Source: Glycine soja (taxonomy: Eukaryota; Streptophyta; Magnoliopsida; Fabales; Fabaceae). Taken from it: a DNA stretch of 64,000 bases. Where the stretch lies: the NCBI RefSeq assembly GCF_004193775.1, contig NC_041011.1, positions 38,447,167 through 38,511,166 of the forward strand, in the 5' to 3' direction. Both the position numbers and the translations under genes were made by a program. The notes under the pieces are model-generated. The model was not told the origin of the DNA. It made no database searches and saw only the letters and a list, made by a program, of their open reading frames with translations. Positions within the stretch are counted from its first letter, which is position 1. Every line of letters begins with the position of its first letter. This document shows, in pieces, positions 23,127-34,548 of the stretch.

Positions 23127-24317
23127 CTGAGTGATGCAATCCTCCCTAGGAATGGACCAGTTACCAGAGCCATAAGCAAGAGGCTCCAAGAGGATTGGGC
23201 TAGAGCTGTTGAAGAAGGCCCGAGGGTTCTCATGAACCTCAGGGTAGATTTTTGGGCCCATGGGCCAAGGTTGGGTCCACTTATCTTTGTACATATTAGA
23301 TTAGGATTTCATTATTTTTTTGTCTTTGTATTTAGGGCTCCATAATTTAGGTAGGGTACCCTAGAAATATAGGATTTTTCATCCCTTGTATTTTAGGGCA
23401 CCTAGATTAGTTTTTGTATTAGGGGTAGTTTTGTAATTTCACATGCACTGAGTGAATATTTGATGTGTGTGTTGTGAAATAAATTTAATTGAATTGGTAG
23501 AAGCCTAATCCAATTAAATTTTAGAGGGGGAGGTGAGCATTTGCTTACTACACCCCATTGCCACATCATATAGTCACACTTTGTGCATGTCCTTCATGCT
23601 TTACATGCCTCATGACACCAAAACATACTTAGTAGAGAATCTTGGAATTAATCTTGGATTAGTGGGCTGAACAATAACTGAAATTCACTAATCATAATTA
23701 GTGAAGCCTAATCCAATTAAATTTTAGAGGGGGAGGTGAGCATTTGCTTACTACACCCCATTGCCACATCATATAGTCACACTTTGTGCATGTCCTTCAT
23801 GCTTTACATGCCTCATGACACCTAAACATACTTAGTGGAGAATCTTGGAATTGATCTTGGATTTGTGGGCTGAACCATAACTGAAATTCACTAATCATAA
23901 TTAGTGAAAATTTGGCTCCACAAATTCAATTTCAAATTCAAGTGAAATTTAAATTGAAATTCAAATTTCCCTCCAATTTTTTGTGACTCTTAGGCTATAA
24001 ATAGAGGTCATGTGTGTGCATTTTTTCAACTTTGATCATTTGAGAATTAAACTTCAAAGTTCAGACCTCTTTTAAGGCACAAAATTTCGTGCTCCTTCTC
24101 TCCCTCTCCCTCCATTCATCTTCTCCTACCTTCAAGCTCTTTTCCATGGCTTCCTATAGTGGTGAGCTTCTTCTAGACTCATCTTCTCCTTGAAGTGGTG
24201 TCTCCAATCATCTTTCTCCTTCTCCATTCCACTGCCATCAAACTTTAAGAAGCAAAAGACTCCATTGATGAAGAAGATCCAAGGTTTACAAGCTCCACAT
24301 GGAGATACATCACTGAG
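23127..24317 (-). mobile_element. Solo LTR inserted in an aconitase exon (CTGAG target duplication)
   Basis: The LTR is 23132-24312 (1181 bp), bounded by TGATGCAATCC and GGAGATACATCA, with CTGAG on both sides (23127-23131 and 24313-24317). Removing it and one CTGAG restores the aconitase reading frame across the site. It is in the opposite orientation to the related LTR at 18458-19420. It contains a 203-bp internal tandem duplication. Confidence 0.93.
23501..23906. repeat. 203-bp tandem duplication inside the solo LTR
   Basis: The segment beginning AAGCCTAATCCAATTAAATT at 23501 recurs at 23704, continuing through GGGGGAGGTGAGCATTTGC and the CATGCTTTACATGCC part. The two copies differ at a few bases. 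Confidence 0.85.
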
Positions 24318-25413
24318 TATGGTGCAACCATGCGCTTCTTTGTTGTGGATCATGTCACTTTCCAATATTTGAGACTAATTTCTAGAAGTGATGAGACTGT
24401 AAGTAAACACCTGTGTCATTGTATTTTAGTGTGTCTATATGTGATGACATGTCTTTCTTATTGGTTTCTATGATAGAATCCTACTTACGAGCAAATAAGA
24501 TGTTTGTGGATTACAACGAGGTATGCTATGCATGTATTGTTTTTGGATAGTACTGGAAAGACCTGTTCTGACTGAGATTTTGCTTTTGTACAGCCCTAAA
24601 TGGAGACAATGTACTCATCGTATTTGGAACTCAATCTTCAGGATGTAGAACCTTGTGTCTCAAGTCCTAAAAGGTAATGAGTGAGTTGCTTATTCAATTA
24701 ATTCATGTGGAAATTAATACAAAATAGTCATATATTTTACTTTTTTATTTTTTAATTTAATAGCCATCTTATGTGAAGTGTGCATGTTTTGGCCCCTTAC
24801 TTCATGGGGGTTAAAAAAAACCTTTAGTGCCTCAAGGATGCCCTTCACCTTTGATTACCTTGGGTGAAATTTGAATTTACATTCCTGCAGATCTGTGACC
24901 AGGAAGTCAAATTTTGTGATTGACTATATACTTATACTAATGATATGCTTTTAGTATTTTGTGGCTTGTGCCATATTACAGCCTTGATTGTTTTTGTGGT
25001 TCAAACTGTACAATATTGCATTGTTATAGGATTTTACTGTACCAAAAGAATCTCAGAATAAGGTTGCAGCATTCACATTCCAAGGGACACCAGCACATCT
25101 TAGGCACGGTGATGTTGTTATAGCTGCTATCATCACCAGTTGTACAAATACTTCAAATCCTAGCGTAATGCTTGGAGTTGCATTGGTTGCAAAGAAAGCA
25201 TGTGAATTTGAGGGCCGAATTCACCCATTAACAAGATCTAATTATCTTTCTTCTCCTCCTCTTGTTGTTGTCTATGCTCTTGCTGGCACAGTATGTGATT
25301 TGTAATTTTTTTCAATTTTCTAGTATGCATTTCAGAACTTGTTGTCACCTTCTAATTTGGACACTTTATTTTGTATGTGGACATTGACTTTGACACTGAA
25401 CCCATTGGGACTA

Positions 25414-25830
25414 TTTTTACCATCAGTTGTTGCATTGTACATACTCATTCACAACTCTAATTCATTCTGGAACTTTCCTATGGGCAAGGGACCAACCAGC
25501 AAGACCAACGTTTAAACCTGTGTTAAAAGATCCCCGAAAGACCATTTTTAGCATCAACTGTTACATACGATATTTACTAACTATTTGTTTTGTCTCAATT
25601 GACATATATGTTTTGGGTTCTAGATTATAAACTCAACAAGGCTTATATGTTTTTCAGTACTCCTTATTTATGATTCTTCAACAGTTTCTAAAATCAGGTA
25701 TTTGTGAATATGGAACTGGCCAGTTTACTTACCAATGGTGAATTAAAAATCTTATATATTCAATGTCTTTGTTTTTCCTTCTCATTGTTCTACGTAGCTT
25801 TTTTAGATCTTTTGATGGTTTTGTCCACAG
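25414..25830 (+). other. Non-coding spacer between captured gene fragments
   Basis: AT-rich, intron-like sequence between the aconitase and the ferrochelatase-like fragment. It ends with a TTTTGTCCACAG acceptor. No convincing coding block. Confidence 0.5.
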
Positions 25831-25905
25831 GCTGAAGAGTATTGCAAATGTCTTTGGTGAAACAATGTCCCAGCGAAAGTGTATGTTGGCATGCGTTATT
25901 GGCAT
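25831..25905 (+). pseudogene. Probable ferrochelatase exon fragment
   Basis: After a CAG acceptor the frame reads AEEYCKCLW, a TGA stop, then NNVPAKVYVGMRYWHLF. The VPAKVYVGMRYW segment matches what I know of plant ferrochelatase, the enzyme that inserts iron into protoporphyrin IX. Similarity ends abruptly after this block. It is too short to be functional, and the identification rests on one motif. Confidence 0.6.
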
Positions 25906-26143
25906 CTATTCAATGTCTTGCACAAATTCACCAAAGACATCAGCTGGATTAAATTTATTTTAAAAGCATATTTTTCAATTTGTTAATGTTAGATTTGAGG
26001 TTCTTTTCTCTGTCATTTATTGCATGTTTCTTTACAGATAATGGCTAACCATTTTTTTGGATCAATTTTAATGTTTCCATTTTATATTTCTTGCAGACAT
26101 AAACATGTACAATTTAAATTTATCCATTATTTTTAATTTGTAG

Positions 26144-26416
26144 AGCTCTGGAAAATCTTCAATGTTAGAGAGTGTTATCGGGAAGGACTTTTTACCTTGT
26201 GCCTCTGGTAATTGAGTCCGTTATAGTATATGTACTTAGTAGACTTATGATTATTTCTCTTGCTCTCTCTCTTTGATGAGTTTTTGGATGATTGAACTAC
26301 TGTTTTATGTAGGGATTGTTACTTGGGTCCTCTTGTTTTGCAGCTTCATAAGATTGATGAAGGGAGAGAATACGCTGAATTTATGCACCTTCAAAGGAAG
26401 AAATTTACTAATTTTG
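26144..26416 (+). pseudogene. DRP1-type dynamin GTPase fragment, exons around the P-loop
   Basis: Block 26144-26207 reads SSGKSSMLESVIGKDFLP, the dynamin P-loop (GKSS) exon. Block 26313-26416 reads IVT and then [18 protein letters not shown], as in plant DRP1 proteins, which act in clathrin-coated vesicle scission and cell-plate formation. A one-base loss near 26325-26330 shifts the frame where RRPLVLQ is expected. The exon ends at a GT donor (26417), and the rest of the gene resumes beyond the Athila-like insertion at 36050. Confidence 0.85.
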
Positions 26417-26454
26417 GTATTTTATTACATAAAACATTTTCATAGACATATGGT

Positions 26455-27759
26455 TGTTAATTGCTTTTCATGAGCTTTTATTGCATTAAAAAATAGAAAT
26501 GTGCCTCTAATTTACGGTTTCTTTTGTGAAGATTGTAAATATTTTCATTCTTGTATGAATTTATAAAGTAGAAACTCCATTTTTGTGAACTAATGTTGAA
26601 TTTAACTCAGTTTGTAGGCTAAAGAAGAAAAGGTGTGAAATGTTGTTGAAGAACTCGCTTAGCGAGCCAACCAGATTGGCTAAGTGAGCCTTATTCACTT
26701 AGCGAGGCAGCCAGCTCGCTGAGCGAATGCAAAACCCTAGAAGATGTTAAGCCAGAGAGCAGCGCGCTTAGCACGCAGCTAGCCTGCCAAGCGAGGACGT
26801 TGTCTCTACTCACGCTTAGTGCGCCCAGGCTTGCTTAGCAGATATTCACTTACTCTCGCTCAATGAGACATGCTTGCTGAGCGCGCCTTCGTATGCTAAA
26901 AAGTTCAAGAGCCTTTAAAACACTGAGTTGGTGGAAAATGAAAAGACACTAAGCATCTACTACATGAAACAGAAGGAAGAAGGCACTTAGGCTGGAGAGA
27001 AGACATTTTCTTCATCCTTTACCATTTTCTCTCATTAAAACACTATTTTCCTCCTTGTTAATGGAGGGCTAGGAACTTCATTGTTGGGGAGTTATTCTAC
27101 TAAGCACTCTTAATGTAAACTTCTAACTATCTATTTAATGTTATTTTCTAGTGTTCTTTGCTTCTATCTGTGTTTATTTTGCATGTTTGTGGCTTGATCA
27201 TCCATTTGTATGTTTAGTTAGGTTTTTGAGTGTTGGAAAATGCTTGGAATCCTTAGAATTTGGTAGAGCAACTAAAGGCCTGTTTATCTAGGAATAGAAT
27301 GCAGTAATCTTGTGTATTTTGTACTGTGTGCGTACTGTAACTCCTTTAGAGCGAGTTTGTTGAGGAATCAAGAACAAAAACTAAGAGAGTTAGGCTCATT
27401 CTTGCGAGGAATCATGGTCTGAGTAAATAGATGGTGCAAGAGCGCTAGAATAACGTTAAATAGAGAAAAACCTTTTAATACGACAAGAGAAAGTTCAGTA
27501 GAAGACTCCCCGACGCTTTTACCTTGATATTTATCGTATTTTACAGCCTTGTGTTTATTTCATCATTTGTTTAGGTAGTGTAGTTAATTATAGAAAATCA
27601 AATCATTAATGAACCTTTTATTTGATTTCCAAAGCTAGAAGTGTTTACATACTGAATATACAACATCTAAGTGAAATAAATTCCCTATGGATACGATAAT
27701 CGGTCTTACCGTTTTAAATACTACTTGTGCAAATTGGTACACTTTCCAATAGGTTAACA
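26455..27759 (+). repeat. 5' LTR of the non-autonomous Athila-like element
   Basis: 1305 bp, TGTTAATTGC to GGTTAACA. It carries CTAAGC/GCTTAG motifs at about 26650-26900. Compared with the 3' LTR it has extra segments, one near 26898-26930 and one near 27265-27300, and scattered substitutions. Confidence 0.93.
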
Positions 27760-27765
27760 AGTTTT

Positions 27766-27782
27766 TGGCACTATTTCCAGGG
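27766..27782 (+). other. Decayed tRNA-Asp-type primer-binding site
   Basis: TGGCACTATTTCCAGGG differs from the tRNA-Asp primer site TGGCGCCGTTGCCGGGG at five positions, four of them G-to-A or C-to-T. It lies just inside the 5' LTR. Confidence 0.6.
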
Positions 27783-27914
27783 AATTTCTTTCCACTTAGA
27801 TTGTATAATGCAGTTTGGAAACACTTATTCTTTATTCATGGATTGTTTATTGTAAATATTTTCAATTCAATTTAATCTCTTGACTTGGTCAACTGCTCTA
27901 TAGTAGGTTGCTTC

Positions 27915-28812
27915 TTGTATGCGAGGTAAAACTCCAGCAGGGGATTTAGCTCCATTGGATTTGGAGATTGAAGCTACTTGTAGGAGAAACAACGCAGAAA
28001 AGAGGAGGAGAGAACTACAAGAGAGGACAACTAATCCAAGTGGCGAGAGATTTCTATCGTCTGAATCCTCTTCATTTCTAGTTGATTTGAGAGGGACCGA
28101 AGTTAGTGCATCCGAAGCTAACACCGTGGCGGATGATCAACCATAGAGGGTAACTCTTGAAGATTATTCTAGCTCCATTGTGCCACAGTTTTTCACCAGT
28201 ATTGCACGGTTGGAAGTTCAGGCTACAAATATATCATATCCACACTTCTTGATTCAGCTGATTCAAGGAAATCTTTTCCATGGCTTGCCCAATGAAGTAT
28301 GCTCACCTAGCAACATATATAGAGATTTGTAACATTGTCAAGATAGCAGGGGTTCCTGAAGATGTTATTCAACTGAAGTTATTCTCATTCTCTTTAGCAG
28401 GTGAAGCTAAAAGATGGTTGCAATCTTTCAAAGGAAATAGTCTAAAGACAAGGGCAGAAGTGGTGGAGAAATTTTTAAAGAAATATTTCCCTGAATCCAA
28501 AACAGTGGAAGGAAAAGCAGCAATTTTTCATTCCATCAATTCCTTGATGAGTCCTTGAGTGAAGCTTTGGAGCATTTCTGTGGTTTGCTCTGGAAAATGC
28601 CAACTCACGGATTCACTGAGCCAATTCAGCTCAATATATTCATTGATGGTTTGAGGCCGCAATCTAAGCAATTATTTGATGCTTCAGCCGGAGGGAAGAT
28701 AAAGTTGAAGACCCCAGAGGAAGAAATGGAGCTGATTGAGAACATGGTGGCTAGTGACCATGCTGTTTTGTGTGACAGAATGCACATCCCCATAAAAAAA
28801 AAAGTTTGTTAA
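27915..28812 (+). pseudogene. Athila-type gag remnant
   Basis: The first frame (MRGKTPAGDLAPLDLEIEA) is the gag N-terminus and stops at 28144-28146. The core follows with LFHGLPNE, a frame change, then YAHLATYIEICNIVKIAGVP, WLQSFKGNSLKTRAEVVEKF and ASAGGKIKLKTPEEEMELIE. These are typical gag core motifs. Several frame breaks and a lysine-rich run near 28790 end the frame. After it the pol region is missing. Confidence 0.85.
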
Positions 28813-29088
28813 AGCTTTCCTTACAAGATACATTGTTGGCCCAGAACAAGCTGTTAGCTAAACAGCTTGAGTCACTTACAGATTGTGAACAGGCAAAGAT
28901 TGAAGTTGTACTATGGTGGGAACATTAAGAGATTAACCACCATCTTGCATTTACAGGACCCTTAGAGGTGACACACGTCAAGCTAGTGACATTAAAGAAG
29001 CGCTTACTTGGAGGCAACCCAACTTTTCTTACCTTTCTCAATCATTTTATGTTGTTTTAATGCATATTAGTTAGGTTGTATTCAGTTG

Positions 29089-30279
29089 ATACTTGATCGA
29101 GGCCGTACCCGAATCAAATAAACATGAAAATGCAGTAACTAGGAAGTGATCCTAGGTCGTTTCCCAACGAGCAGTGACAAGCCAAATGTTCATAATATAC
29201 TTGCAGTAACAGTAACGATGGGGGGGGGGGGTTTGGTTGTTTGGTAATTAAAGAGCAGAACAAATAAAATGGAATACGAAACTACTAATATTAAAAACGG
29301 GTTGTTTCCTCTGATTCAAAAGCCACTCTCTTATCCTGGGTTATGGAGAACTCGTCCCTAACAGTCAACCACTTAATCCAACCCTATTTCAATTTACTAA
29401 GCGAAAATCAACTTAGGGTTTTCAATACGTGATTAGGCACCACATACACCAGTTAGCCCTTCGTCCATTAAGCATGAACGCAAGTTAGGCTCAGAGGCAA
29501 TTAATCGAACACGAAGCGTGCACTGATTAATATTCACGAAATTGGGATAACTGGTGAAGGGAAAACTGCCAGGAAACCACATTACAAACGAAACCTCAAA
29601 GAGAGTTGGGCTTCGTCCTCAAAAGGAAACAACACCAGAAAATCTAGCCTTCCATGGATTCAAACAGAAAACGCAAATGAAACATGAAGCAGAAACGTAA
29701 ATTAACAAGAACGTAAATGAACAGAAACGTAAATGAACAGAAACGTAAATGAACAGAAACGTAAATGAAAGTAGAAGAAGAAGCAAGAATGAACTCGTAA
29801 TTAGAAGTAGAAAACGGAAATTTGCATTAAGAACGAAAACTGTAACAAGGGCACAGAAAAACGTGAAAACCTAAAACCAAAGCTCTGAATAATGAAAATA
29901 GCATAGCAGAATAGAATGCCCTACACGAATCCCAAGGCAACTATTTAAAAAGAGTCACTCAAAGTCACTGGGCCCTATTACAATACTCTGGCCCAAAACG
30001 AAATAAACACTGAACAACATAAAATAAAATTGCGAAATTTCCTAATTAGAAATTAACTAAGGTAAGCGCTGCTTTATTTGCCCTCTTCAAGTCCACAACC
30101 AAAATCCGGATTAAGCCCAATGTTTCATTAATTCCTGAAATTAGATTAGAAACATCAAATTAGCTAAATGAGCCCAAATAATAAAACTGCCTAATTAATT
30201 GACAATTAAGACCAATCAATAATTAAAATGGAGCAAAAAGGGTTTAGAAAATAGAAGAAAATGATGGCACATCAATACT
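29089..30279 (-). mobile_element. Solo LTR of the 7041-17372 Athila-like family (ATACT target duplication)
   Basis: The LTR is 29094-30274 (1181 bp), with the same ends as the LTRs of the complete element (TGATCGAGG and GGCACATCA). ATACT lies at 29089-29093 and 30275-30279. It is more diverged, has a run of ten or more G near 29220, and has extra GAACAGAAACGTAAAT units near 29700-29770. It nests inside the 26455-35805 element. Confidence 0.95.
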
Positions 30280-30349
30280 GCTTGGAGTAGAGTGAAAAAT
30301 CATGAACTTAATTGAAAGGGGTTGGCCACAAGCTTCTCTGAAGCTAAGG

Positions 30350-32010
30350 ATGGGTTGAGTCTTAGGAAAAAAAAATTTAGTCATCCAACTCGCTCAGTGC
30401 GACACCCACACTAAGCAAGAGATAGCCTATGCGTTGAGCGAGTAATACTCTCGGTAAGTGCGCCAACCCCTCATCCAGTGGCAGATGGGGCCTCGCTAAG
30501 CGAGTGCAAACGCTAAGCCCAAAACCTTTTCGGGTTATGCATTTAATGAAATTGGGCTAAGCGAGACACTTCCGCTAAGTGTGTCACATTGGCTCGCTAA
30601 GCGCGCTAAGCGCAAAACCCTCTTTGTCTGAGCTTTAATGTTAATTGGGCTAAGCGAGGCCACCTCGCTAAGTGCTACCCTACTACTGCATCCACACTCA
30701 CTTAATCCACTAAGCGCGCCATAGCCCGCTTAGCGGAAGTTGCAAACCAATCAGATCTGCAGAACTCGCTAAGTGCGCACTTACATGCTAAGCCCAAAAA
30801 ACTTCTCGGGTTAACAATTTAGATAATTAGGCTGAGCGAGTCTGTCTCTCTAAGCATGTGAATTTAAATTTTGAAAATTCAAACGTCACAGAGTGCTCGC
30901 TTAGTGCAACACTCGTGCATAGCGAGCAAATCGCAACTGCAAAAGGAAAACATAACTGCCTTAGGGCAGTTACATTATCATTCACTATAACTGAACCTCA
31001 TTCGCTCTTGCTCTGCCTCATCATTTGCATTCTTCTTACGTTGCATATTCACTCACTCTCTATAGTTCCAAGTAAGTTCTCTTTCCCTCTCTTGTTAATT
31101 GCCATTTTGAAACCCTAAGGTAGATGAAAAGTAGTTTAGTTGATTAATCAAGTGTGTATGTGTTGATAATTGTTAGTCTCTATGTAGTTAATGTGATGTT
31201 AGGACTATAATATAGGTTGCAATGTGGTAAGGGATAGTAGGGTTAAGCCTCGAGCTTCCAAGCCTAAATAGTGGCTTAAGGAGTTGAGCCTGACAAGTCC
31301 TAATTTCTAAGTTTTGCGATGAACTCGCTAAGCGAGTTCAGACGTTTTGATGAATTTCTGGGTTTCAGAATGAACTTACTAAGCACGCCCTGTTCCACTA
31401 AGTGAGTTCATCAAGTTTGTTTAAATTTATGCAGTTAGGATGAACTCGCTAAGCCATTGCACTACGGCTTAGCAAGTCGTTGATGTTTGCTTATATTTTT
31501 TGGGTTTTGTATGAACTTGATAAGCCAGCCATCCGCGCTTAGCAAGTACACTTAGATAGATCTGAAACTTAGAGGCTTTTTGCATTCCCTCAGTGGCTTA
31601 GCACATCACACACGCTAAGCCCAATTTCGCCTCTGGAATAAAATTGGGCTAAGCGAGCCTGTCTCGCTAAGCCCAAAGCAATTTAGTTTTCTGAATTTTT
31701 GTTTATGCGCTAAGCGCGCCATGCGCACTAAGCGCAAATAACTCTCTGTCCTGGAATAAGGCTTAGCGGGTCTGCATCGCTAAGCCACCAGTGTCACCTA
31801 TAGTAAGTCCCGCTAAGTGCCCACTGGCGCTAAGCCCAGTTAGTTATACGCGCTAAGCGTAATTCCCTCTCTGTTTGGGAATAAGGCTTAGTGAGTCACC
31901 CTCGCTTAGCCACTGTTATCTTCCGGCTAAGCATGCCCTGCATGCTAAGCCACTTGATGTTATTTCTATAAGGCGTGTTATGTGAGCCCATCTCGCTTAG
32001 CGCCCACCCT
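30350..32010. repeat. CTAAGC/GCTTAG-rich degenerate repeat region
   Basis: Dozens of copies of CGCTAAGCG-like motifs and their complements recur every 20-60 bp, often as GCTAAGCGAG ... CGCTAAGC pairs. The same motif occurs in this element's LTRs and in the LTR at 1509-3841. No coding frame is convincing here. Confidence 0.8.
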
Positions 32011-32076
32011 ATGTTACCACTTGTTTTATTAGGTTAGTTTTCAATAAAAACTCCTGACTAGAGTCAATCTTTTTCT

Positions 32077-33192
32077 ATGGAGAATCACATTGACCTAGCC
32101 TTGGTCAAAGAGTTCTACTCAAACCTCTATGACCCAGAGGATCACTCCCCCATGCAATGGAAGGTGCGGGGGAAGATGATCAAATTTGATGCCGCCATTC
32201 TAAACACCTTCCTGGAGACACTGGTGGTACTAGATCCTGGGGAGAGGTACCCAGCATACTCCCGCTTCTGACACACTCACCTTGACCTTCAGGCTATTGC
32301 AGCGAAACTTTGTCTACCAGGGTAGGGATTTGTTCTAAATGTTGAGGGGGCACCTTGGAACTTGCTAAGAAAGGACCTGACTACCCTCACTCAGACATGG
32401 AGTGTCCTTTCCTACTCCAACCTCGCTCCTACTTCTCATACCTATGACCTTAACATGGACAGAGCAAGGTTGGTGTAGGGACTAGTCATGAAGATGGACA
32501 TGGACCTGGGCTCAATCATTTCAGGACAAATCTCTCAGATGGCCCAATCCAACTCCTCTAGGTTGGGCTTTCCTGCCCTTATCATAGCATTATGCATAGC
32601 CAGAGAAGGGTTGTGTCTGATTCGTTAACTTTTGAGTCCCTCAGCCCGGCCATCAATTTGGCATATATGCTGGAACCCAGAGGATCCTTCCATCACATTC
32701 CCTGGGTCCCGCAAGGCCAAGGCCCGGGCTCCTTCAGGCGCTCTAGTTCCTCCACCTCCCACACCTATTTCAGCTCCAACCGGCCCCTTCGTACCTAGCA
32801 GTGCTGCTATCGTGCCCATGCTACAAAGCATTCATCACGACCTTTTCCTGGTCATGCAGAGTATGCAGAATTTATCTCAGCAGCGGCTGATCATGAGCAT
32901 GGAGGACTTCTTGGCACAGGTAGCTTGGTCTGGAGTCCAGCCTTCCTTTTGGGGGGGTGAGGCTCTTGTGGCCCAGGAGCCACAAACACAGGCCGCTGAA
33001 GACACTCCAGAGGCTGGGGAGGCTAAGGATACCCCAAAGGCAGAGGCAGAGGCTCAGGACACACCAGTGGAGGCTGCTGAGGAAGGAGTTTCAGGCGCAG
33101 CAAAGGCAGATATTGACGATGATTATGTAGTAGCCGTCACTACGGCACAGGGGACTTGGGATCCATGGCTCACTCCAGCTCAGGATTATTGA
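32077..33192 (+). pseudogene. Retrotransposon 3' ORF with plant transposon-protein domain
   Basis: The ATG at 32077 opens VKEFYSNLYDPEDHSPMQWK and MIKFDAAILNTFLE, which resembles the putative plant transposon protein domain found in the third ORF of Athila-type elements. The frame is interrupted by TGA at 32269-32271 and more stops. Related sequence continues (FPALIIALCIAREG) and, after a frame change, a P/A/E-rich tail follows (32632-33192), with repeats of EDTPEAGEA type. The function of this ORF family is unknown. Confidence 0.7.
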
Positions 33193-34548
33193 AGCTTGAC
33201 AGGACTTCATTTAATTATTTTGATTTTCGAATAGTTTTTAATTTAGTTTTTTATTTACTTAGTATTTTACTGCTTTTGAAATTGAACAGTGGTTGACTCT
33301 TGCATTTCATGATTTTATTCAGCAATGGTGTTTGTTATGATATTTGGTCTGAACTGAATTGATTGCATGATATGAGTGACTTACACTGTGAAATCATATA
33401 CCTCGAATAATTTTGCTTATGTAGAAGAGGAAGGGCATGAAAATTAGGGGCATAAGTGAAAATGTTAGCTTGCATGACAGGAAAATAGTGAATGTGTACC
33501 AATTGTTGTAACCCGATGAGTTGTGTGAATCTCAAACTATGAGAGGACGACTAGAATCTAGTACTATTTTTTGCATGAATCTTTGAATACTGAATGAATG
33601 CATGATTTGGAAATGATGAAGGCCATGTTGAATTGATTTTAGCCACTTTGCCAAACAGCCTTACCATGTTTATGAATGATTAAACCCTTGCACCCTTTTG
33701 AGCTTAAATATGAATGAATGAGTCATTGAACCCTAAACCTAAATGTAAATGTTATCTTTGTATACCCTATCTTAGGTTATAGGAGAGCATTGTATGGTTT
33801 AAGACAAATTTGTCCCAAATTTAGGGGAGTGTGTTTGGGTGAATTATGTTTCAGGAATGTAAGTAACAGCTACACAGAGAGGCAAATCTCAACCATTGGC
33901 AGTATTTATAAACTGCTAAAATAAAATAAAATAAAATAAAATAAATAAGAGAAAAAGAACATCAAAAATGAAGAAAACTTTGTGTGCTGTTAATTGTGCT
34001 GCTAATTGTGGCATGTCAATAAAAGCTGGTAGGTTAAAGAAAAGGTTATCTATAGATGAATGCTCTCCCAGAACCTAAGTTTTGCATCCTAGAAAAAACA
34101 TGAATTGTTCTTAGTCTAGCCTCATTACAAGCCAAATAAAGCCCTTCAGATTCATTTTGTGTGTTTATGACTGTATGGAATAAGATGAAATGCAAAAGTT
34201 GGAAATTGTGTTAGTTGTCTATTTGAAGAATTACCTGAAACACCTGTGCAATTGAGAGAAATAGTGGCCGTGAGGATTAAGCTTGGTTGACCTTCCTTGA
34301 CACTTGTCATGCCTGCTAGCCTATTTCATTTTTGCTACTTAATGCACATGTTCATGTCTTTGAATATAATGCACTTCACTTTGGAAGGTTGTTGGTTGAT
34401 GCATGTTAAGTCATCTATGTTTGTGTGATTGATACATATGAGGCAAGCACCATTTTGGTTAACCATTTTTGATTCCTTTTGCTTGAGGACAAGAAAACTG
34501 TTATTTTCTTTGCTTGAGGATAAGCAAAACTGTACATTTGGGGGAGTT
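33193..34548 (+). mobile_element. 3' non-coding internal region and polypurine tract
   Basis: Homologous by eye to 1116-1508. Contains an AAATA pentamer run at about 33918-33948 and the GCTTGAGGATAAGCAAAACT segment. The polypurine tract ATTTGGGGGAGTT directly precedes the LTR at 34549. Confidence 0.75.

Larger units (their letters stand above)
22441..25413 (+). pseudogene. Aconitase (aconitate hydratase) gene fragment
   Basis: Exon-like blocks: 22441-22602 ([26 protein letters not shown]), 22819-22963 ([26 protein letters not shown]), 23070-23131 plus 24318-24398 (ELSLADRATIANMSPE, then YGATM), 24470-24520 ([17 protein letters not shown]), 24594-24673 (YSSYLELNLQDVEPC), 25030-25290 ([20 protein letters not shown], then [18 protein letters not shown]) and about 25379-25413 (DIDFDTEPIG). 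Intact aconitase isomerises citrate to isocitrate with a 4Fe-4S cluster. Here the N-terminus is missing, a solo LTR splits one exon, a stop follows the start of the fifth block, and KKACE is fused to FEGRIHP, removing the segment with the other two cluster cysteines. Not functional. Confidence 0.93.

Noticed and set aside
22441..25413. Functional aconitase gene
   Set aside because: Missing N-terminus, an LTR in an exon, an internal stop and loss of two cluster cysteines exclude function.
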